DNA of 18,879 nucleotides from DATKPC01 sp035524275 (GTDB taxonomy: Bacteria > Pseudomonadota > Gammaproteobacteria > Burkholderiales > Burkholderiaceae_F): positions 1 through 18,879 of the forward strand of contig DATKPC010000042.1 in the NCBI GenBank assembly GCA_035524275.1, written 5' to 3'. The translations under genes were made by a program, and so were the position numbers. Shown in pieces: positions 15,936-18,879 of the stretch (position 1 is the first letter of the stretch; every line of letters starts with the position of its first letter). Below the pieces are notes generated by a model. The model ran no database searches. It worked only from the letters and a program-made list of their open reading frames with translations, and had not been told where the DNA came from.

Positions 15936-15971
15936 CGGCGGCAGGGCCCGGTGTCGAGCGGGCACCCGCCG
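15936..15971 (-). terminator. Stem-loop between binding-protein and permease genes
   Basis: CGGCGG (15936-15941) pairs with CCGCCG (15966-15971), and inside it GCCCG (15946-15950) pairs with CGGGC (15959-15963), giving a long bulged stem. Such hairpins after binding-protein genes commonly lower downstream expression or stabilise the upstream mRNA, keeping binding protein in excess over permease. Applying that here is inference. Confidence 0.45.
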
Positions 15972-15988
15972 CGCTGGTTGCCTTTCGA

Positions 15989-17257
15989 TTACCAGTGGTC
16001 GCGCTTGATCTGCTTCAGCTTGCCCTCGAGGCGCTTGAGCGCGTCCTCGGCGCTCGCCTGGCCGGCGAGGACGTCATGGACCGCGTTCCAGAACGCGTTC
16101 GAGACCTCCGGGAACTTCGCGCCGGTCACCGTCGACGGGCGCGGCACGGCGCTCGTGAACACGTCGTAGAGGCTGCCGAAGAACGGGTTGGCCGCGAGCA
16201 CGTCCTTGTCCTTGTAGAGCGCCGGGATCGTCGGGTTGAACGAACCCTTGATCGCGCGCTGCTTCTGCACCGCGGCGCTCGTCAGGTACATCACGAGGTC
16301 GGCGGCGGCGTCCGGGTTCTTCGAGTACTTGCTGACCGCGAGTTGCCAGCCGCCCAGCGTCGCTGCATTTCGACCGTCGGCGCCGCCCTTCGGCAGCGGC
16401 ATCACCGCGATCTTGCCCTTGACCGGGCTGTCGGCACCCTGGCCGAGCGACCACGCGTACGGCCAATTGCGCATGAATGCCGCCTTGCCGCTCTGGAACA
16501 CGCCGCGGGCGTCCTCCTCCGCGTAGTTGAGCACGCCGGTCGGCGCGATGTTCCCGATCCACGAGGCGGCCGTCTTCAGCGCCTGCACCGCGTGCGGATT
16601 GTTGACGGTGATATGGCCTGCGCTGTCGATGATGTTGCCGCCGTTGTAGCTCGTCAGCCATTCGACGGCGTCGCAGGTCAGCCCTTCGTAGGCCTTGCCC
16701 TGGAACACGAAGCCCTGGAAGTCGGCGGCGCCGGCGGCGCGCTCGCCGTCCTGGATCTTCTTCGCGGCGGCGGCGAGTTCCTCCCAGGTCGTCGGCGGCT
16801 TGAGCTTGTATTTCTCCAGCAGGTCCGTGCGGTAGTAGAGCAGGCCGGCATCGGTGAAGAACGGCATCGCGAGCAGCTTGCCGTCGACCGTGTTGTTGGC
16901 GACGATCGCCGGGAAGTGTTCCTTTTCCGCGCCCTTGCTGTACTTGCGCAGGTCGATCAGGTGATCCTTGATGACGCCCGGCCAGATGACGTCGACCGTG
17001 ATGATGTCGAGGTCGCTGGACTTGGCACCGAACATCTGCCGGTACAGCGCGAGGATGTCGGTCGTCGATGTCGGGGCGGTGAACAGCTTGACGGTGTTGC
17101 CCGTCTTCGCCGCCCACTCGGACGTGTTCTGCTTGCAGAACTCGAAGTCCTGGCCGACCGAGCCGCAGGACACCGTGATCTCCACGGCCTGCGTGGCAGC
17201 GGCCATGCCGAGCGCCATCGCGGCGCCGATTGCAAACCGGGATACGAAGGATCTCAT
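15989..17257 (-). CDS. Sugar ABC transporter periplasmic substrate-binding protein
   Basis: The 422-residue protein has a Sec signal peptide (MRSFVSRFAIGAAMALGMAA, cleavage likely after TQA at about 23). The mature part fits cluster-B sugar-binding proteins (SBP_bac_1): a Cys pair early in the mature chain (SCGSVGQDFEFCKQ), DLDIITVDVIWPGVIKDHL, PFFTDAGLLYYRTDLLEKY and a C-terminal lobe with TLGGWQLAVSKYSKNPDAAA. It resembles ThuE/AglE-type receptors for trehalose, maltose and sucrose; the exact sugar cannot be read from sequence. The ATG has GGAGG 9 bases upstream. It follows the ROK gene by 119 bases, with no convincing promoter between them. Confidence 0.94.
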   Translation of the reverse strand: MRSFVSRFAIGAAMALGMAAATQAVEITVSCGSVGQDFEFCKQNTSEWAAKTGNTVKLFTAPTSTTDILALYRQMFGAKSSDLDIITVDVIWPGVIKDHLIDLRKYSKGAEKEHFPAIVANNTVDGKLLAMPFFTDAGLLYYRTDLLEKYKLKPPTTWEELAAAAKKIQDGERAAGAADFQGFVFQGKAYEGLTCDAVEWLTSYNGGNIIDSAGHITVNNPHAVQALKTAASWIGNIAPTGVLNYAEEDARGVFQSGKAAFMRNWPYAWSLGQGADSPVKGKIAVMPLPKGGADGRNAATLGGWQLAVSKYSKNPDAAADLVMYLTSAAVQKQRAIKGSFNPTIPALYKDKDVLAANPFFGSLYDVFTSAVPRPSTVTGAKFPEVSNAFWNAVHDVLAGQASAEDALKRLEGKLKQIKRDHW

Positions 17258-17291
17258 CGTTGCCTGCCTCCAAGTGAGTCTAGTTATCCAT

Positions 17292-17330
17292 CCCGCCGCC
17301 AGGACACTCGTGCGGCGGGTCGTCCCGCCG
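17292..17330 (-). promoter_or_regulatory. Two mutually exclusive hairpins between the ROK and binding-protein genes
   Basis: Three arms are present: A CCCGCCGC (17292-17299), B GCGGCGGG (17312-17319) and C CCCGCCG (17324-17330). B pairs with A (8 bp, 12-base loop) or with C (7 bp, TCGT loop), not both. The minus-strand transcript makes the B:C hairpin first. It may end or pause the ROK transcript, or act as an attenuator. Confidence 0.35.
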
Positions 17331-17376
17331 GCGCACCGCGAGTCGCGGTCGGCCGGCGCACTGCGCAGCGCGGCCG

Positions 17377-18555
17377 TCATTGCAGCCCGCTGTTGAAAGT
17401 CTCCCCGACGACGAGGCCCGCGGCGCCGCACGCCCAGGTGTCGTCGTTCCAGGGATCCATCACGACCTCGATGCCGCCGGCGCGCGATCCGTCGCCGATG
17501 CCGTGCGCGCGCAGGCTGCGGTGCATCGGGTCGAAGTACGCGCGGCCGAGCCGCGTCCCCTCGCCGCTGATGACGATGAGTTCCGGATCGACGAGCCGCG
17601 CCAGCGCGGCAACCGCCGTGCCCAGTCGGGAGCCGCCATCGGCGAGGATCGCGCTCGCGACCGGATCGCCGGTCTCGGCGAGCTCGACCAGGCGCGCGAC
17701 GCCCGGCGCGCGACGCGCGCCGCTGCGGCGGCGAAACTCCTCCTGCATCGCTGGCTCGGAGGCATAGGCTTCCAGGCAGCCTTGCCGGCCGCAGACGCAG
17801 GTCCGATCCGCACCCTGCAGCGGCATGTGGCCGAAGTCGCCGGCGCCGCCGTGCTGCCCGCGGTACGTGCGGCCATTGATCACGAGACCGGCGCCGACGC
17901 CTCGGCCGACGGTCACCAGGACGAAGTTGCTCGCTTGCCGCCCGCGCCCGAACAGACGCTCCGCTTCGGCGAAGGCATTGACGTCGTTGTCGACGAAGAC
18001 CGGGCAGCCGAGCGCCTTCTCGAGGCGTTCGCCGATGGGCTCGTCGCGCCAGCCGAGCAGCGGGGACTCGACGCACACGCCGCGCCGGAAGTCGATGATT
18101 CCCGGCATCCCGATGCCGACGCCCAGCGGCGACCGGTCGCCGCAGCCGGCCTGTTTCAGCAGCTTGCGCGTCGCTCGCCCGACGGCGTCGAGAACAGCGC
18201 CCGGGCGCATGTCCGCGATCGGGTAATCGAGACGCTCGCGCGCCTCGATGCTGATGTTCGTCACGACGGCGGTCAGGTGTTCCGGCATCAGCTTGATCCC
18301 TACCGCAAAGACCTTTTCCGGATTGATGGTCAAGTAGACGGGCGGACGACCGCCGGTCGAAGTCCCCGTCGCATGCTCGACGAGCAGTTCGTCGCGCAGC
18401 AGTTCCGCGACGACCGTGGTCACGGCGGCCCCGCTCAGTCCGGACCGCACGCCCAGCTGCGCGCGGCTCAATTGCCCCTCGCGGCGCAGCAGGTTGAGGA
18501 TCGTGCCGCGGTTCATGCGCCGTATCGCGCGCTGATCCCCCTTGACCGGAATCAC
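17377..18555 (-). CDS. ROK-family transcriptional regulator
   Basis: The 392-residue protein has an N-terminal winged helix-turn-helix (about 13-75: MNRGTILNLLRREGQLSRAQ and GLSGAAVTTVVAELL) and a C-terminal ROK sugar-kinase-like domain. The latter contains VDNDVNAFAEAE (D189-N190-D191), the glycine loop TVGRGVGAG (215-223) and the ROK zinc motif CVCGRQGCLE (C253, C255, C260) with H243. The usual GxxGExGH reads GGAGDFGH, with Asp for Glu at 240, near the sugar-binding site. Members of this group repress sugar operons and release DNA on binding a sugar. As first gene of the transport unit it is the likely local regulator. The GTG start has GGAG 5 bases upstream. Confidence 0.93.
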   Translation of the reverse strand: MIPVKGDQRAIRRMNRGTILNLLRREGQLSRAQLGVRSGLSGAAVTTVVAELLRDELLVEHATGTSTGGRPPVYLTINPEKVFAVGIKLMPEHLTAVVTNISIEARERLDYPIADMRPGAVLDAVGRATRKLLKQAGCGDRSPLGVGIGMPGIIDFRRGVCVESPLLGWRDEPIGERLEKALGCPVFVDNDVNAFAEAERLFGRGRQASNFVLVTVGRGVGAGLVINGRTYRGQHGGAGDFGHMPLQGADRTCVCGRQGCLEAYASEPAMQEEFRRRSGARRAPGVARLVELAETGDPVASAILADGGSRLGTAVAALARLVDPELIVISGEGTRLGRAYFDPMHRSLRAHGIGDGSRAGGIEVVMDPWNDDTWACGAAGLVVGETFNSGLQ

Positions 18556-18598
18556 CTCCGCTCCGCGCCCTTCCGGAGTCTTGCCCCGGTAACTTAAT

Positions 18599-18614
18599 TT
18601 AGTGAATTAACTAA
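18599..18614. promoter_or_regulatory. Candidate ROK operator over the transcription start
   Basis: TTAGTGAATTAACTAA is a 16-bp imperfect palindrome, 14 of 16 symmetric, with outer half-sites TTAGT/ACTAA. An overlapping repeat TTAATT-N5-AATTAA spans 18594-18610. It is an AT island in GC-rich DNA and touches the predicted -10 and +1 of the ROK gene. TTAGT/ACTAA ends also occur in the operator of the ROK repressor XylR of Bacillus. Confidence 0.6.
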
Positions 18615-18642
18615 GCGTAGAGGCGCCGATGAGCGGCGTCAA
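18614..18642 (-). promoter_or_regulatory. Sigma-70-like promoter of the ROK-transporter operon
   Basis: On the minus strand TTGACG (18637-18642, five of six) is followed after exactly 17 bases by TACGCT (18614-18619, three of six). Transcription would begin near 18607, inside the palindrome, leaving a leader of about 50 bases before the GTG at 18555. Confidence 0.5.
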
Positions 18643-18700
18643 ACACTTCTTGTGCTGCGGCGCAACCGGCTCGTCCCCGCGCGACCGGATTCCCGCTCGT

Positions 18701-18726
18701 TCGCCGCGGGCATCCGCGGAAGGCGA
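18701..18726 (-). terminator. Bulged hairpin after the exbD/tolR gene
   Basis: TCGCC pairs with GGCGA outside, and GCGG with CCGC inside, around a GCAT loop with a GGAA bulge. Closer to the stop lies a perfect 14-bp palindrome GCGCCGCGCGGCGC (18736-18749). Either could end the ExbD transcript; neither has a T-run. Confidence 0.35.
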
Positions 18727-18751
18727 TCGTTTCGGGCGCCGCGCGGCGCGG

Positions 18752-18879
18752 TCACTTGGCGTTGACGAACTGCTCGTTGCCGACGAGGCCGAGCTTCTTG
18801 ACGCCGAGGCGCTGGGCCGAGGCCATGACGGCGGCCACGTCCTTGTAGGCGACCAGCTTGTTGGGCCGCAGGTGCACTT
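18752..18879 (-). CDS. ExbD/TolR biopolymer transport protein, C-terminal fragment
   Basis: Only the last 41 residues are in the window; the gene continues past the right edge. The visible end, VHLRPNKLVAYKDVAAVMAS followed by QRLGVKKLGLVGNEQFVNAK, is the periplasmic C-terminal domain typical of ExbD (TonB system), with TolR as the near relative. These proteins form, with ExbB/TolQ, an inner-membrane proton channel that energises outer-membrane transport or integrity. It is transcribed in the same direction as the ROK gene but is separated from it by hairpins and a new promoter. Confidence 0.85.
   Translation of the reverse strand, partial: VHLRPNKLVAYKDVAAVMASAQRLGVKKLGLVGNEQFVNAK

Noticed and set aside
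15284..17767. 827-codon plus-strand open frame opposite the permease, binding-protein and ROK genes
   Set aside because: It crosses three well-supported genes on the other strand and their intergenic gaps. The product is Arg/Val/Asp-rich shadow sequence with no motif.
15989..18076. 695-codon minus-strand frame joining the ROK and binding-protein regions
   Set aside because: The part before 17257 is out of frame with the ROK gene. The binding protein begins at 17257 with a proper signal peptide and ribosome site.

Overview
The window reads as a chromosomal segment of a very GC-rich Gram-negative bacterium, most likely a betaproteobacterium of the Burkholderiales type. The evidence is the codon usage, lipoprotein signal peptides, an ExbD/TolR fragment, a WXXGXW-type lipoprotein and several small conserved proteins typical of that group. 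The taxonomic call is inference. No tRNA, rRNA, CRISPR array, insertion sequence or integrase is visible, and base composition looks uniform, so I see no sign of a recent island.

Left part (1-5,470): a stand-alone response-regulator receiver domain (+) converges on a minus-strand series. That series is a sedolisin (S53) serine-carboxyl peptidase, a Ser/Gly-linker lipoprotein that looks like a TIM-barrel hydrolase, and an HSDL2-type short-chain dehydrogenase. A DUF1345-like membrane protein diverges from the dehydrogenase.

Middle part (5,471-9,371): a small minus-strand pair (GlsB/YeaQ/YmgE-type membrane protein plus a YidB/DUF937-like protein) lies divergent from a plus-strand gene that I recognise as rquA, the rhodoquinone biosynthesis enzyme. 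It is followed by an unrecognised small minus-strand gene and a proline/glutamine-rich WXXGXW lipoprotein with in-frame tandem repeats.

Right part (9,372-18,643) is the most coherent unit, a disaccharide (trehalose/sucrose/maltose-type) uptake and catabolism locus. On the minus strand, in transcription order, are a ROK regulator, a periplasmic binding protein, two ABC permeases, a GH13 (GH13_23-like) alpha-glucosidase and an MsmX/UgpC/MalK-type ATPase. Converging on it from the left is a ThuA-like plus Gfo/Idh/MocA pair, the same two families as ThuA and ThuB of rhizobial trehalose catabolism. The two blocks meet on a shared CTAG that supplies both stop codons. The locus therefore appears to offer two fates for an imported disaccharide: hydrolysis by the alpha-glucosidase and a 3-keto oxidation route by ThuA/ThuB. 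An AT-rich palindrome over the predicted start of the ROK transcript is a good candidate autoregulatory operator. The window ends inside an ExbD/TolR gene on the minus strand.

I did not find a clearly new defence or mobile system. The observations most worth following are the rquA call with its implication of anaerobic rhodoquinone metabolism, the composite thu/agl locus and its operator, and the unassigned TIM-barrel-like lipoprotein.
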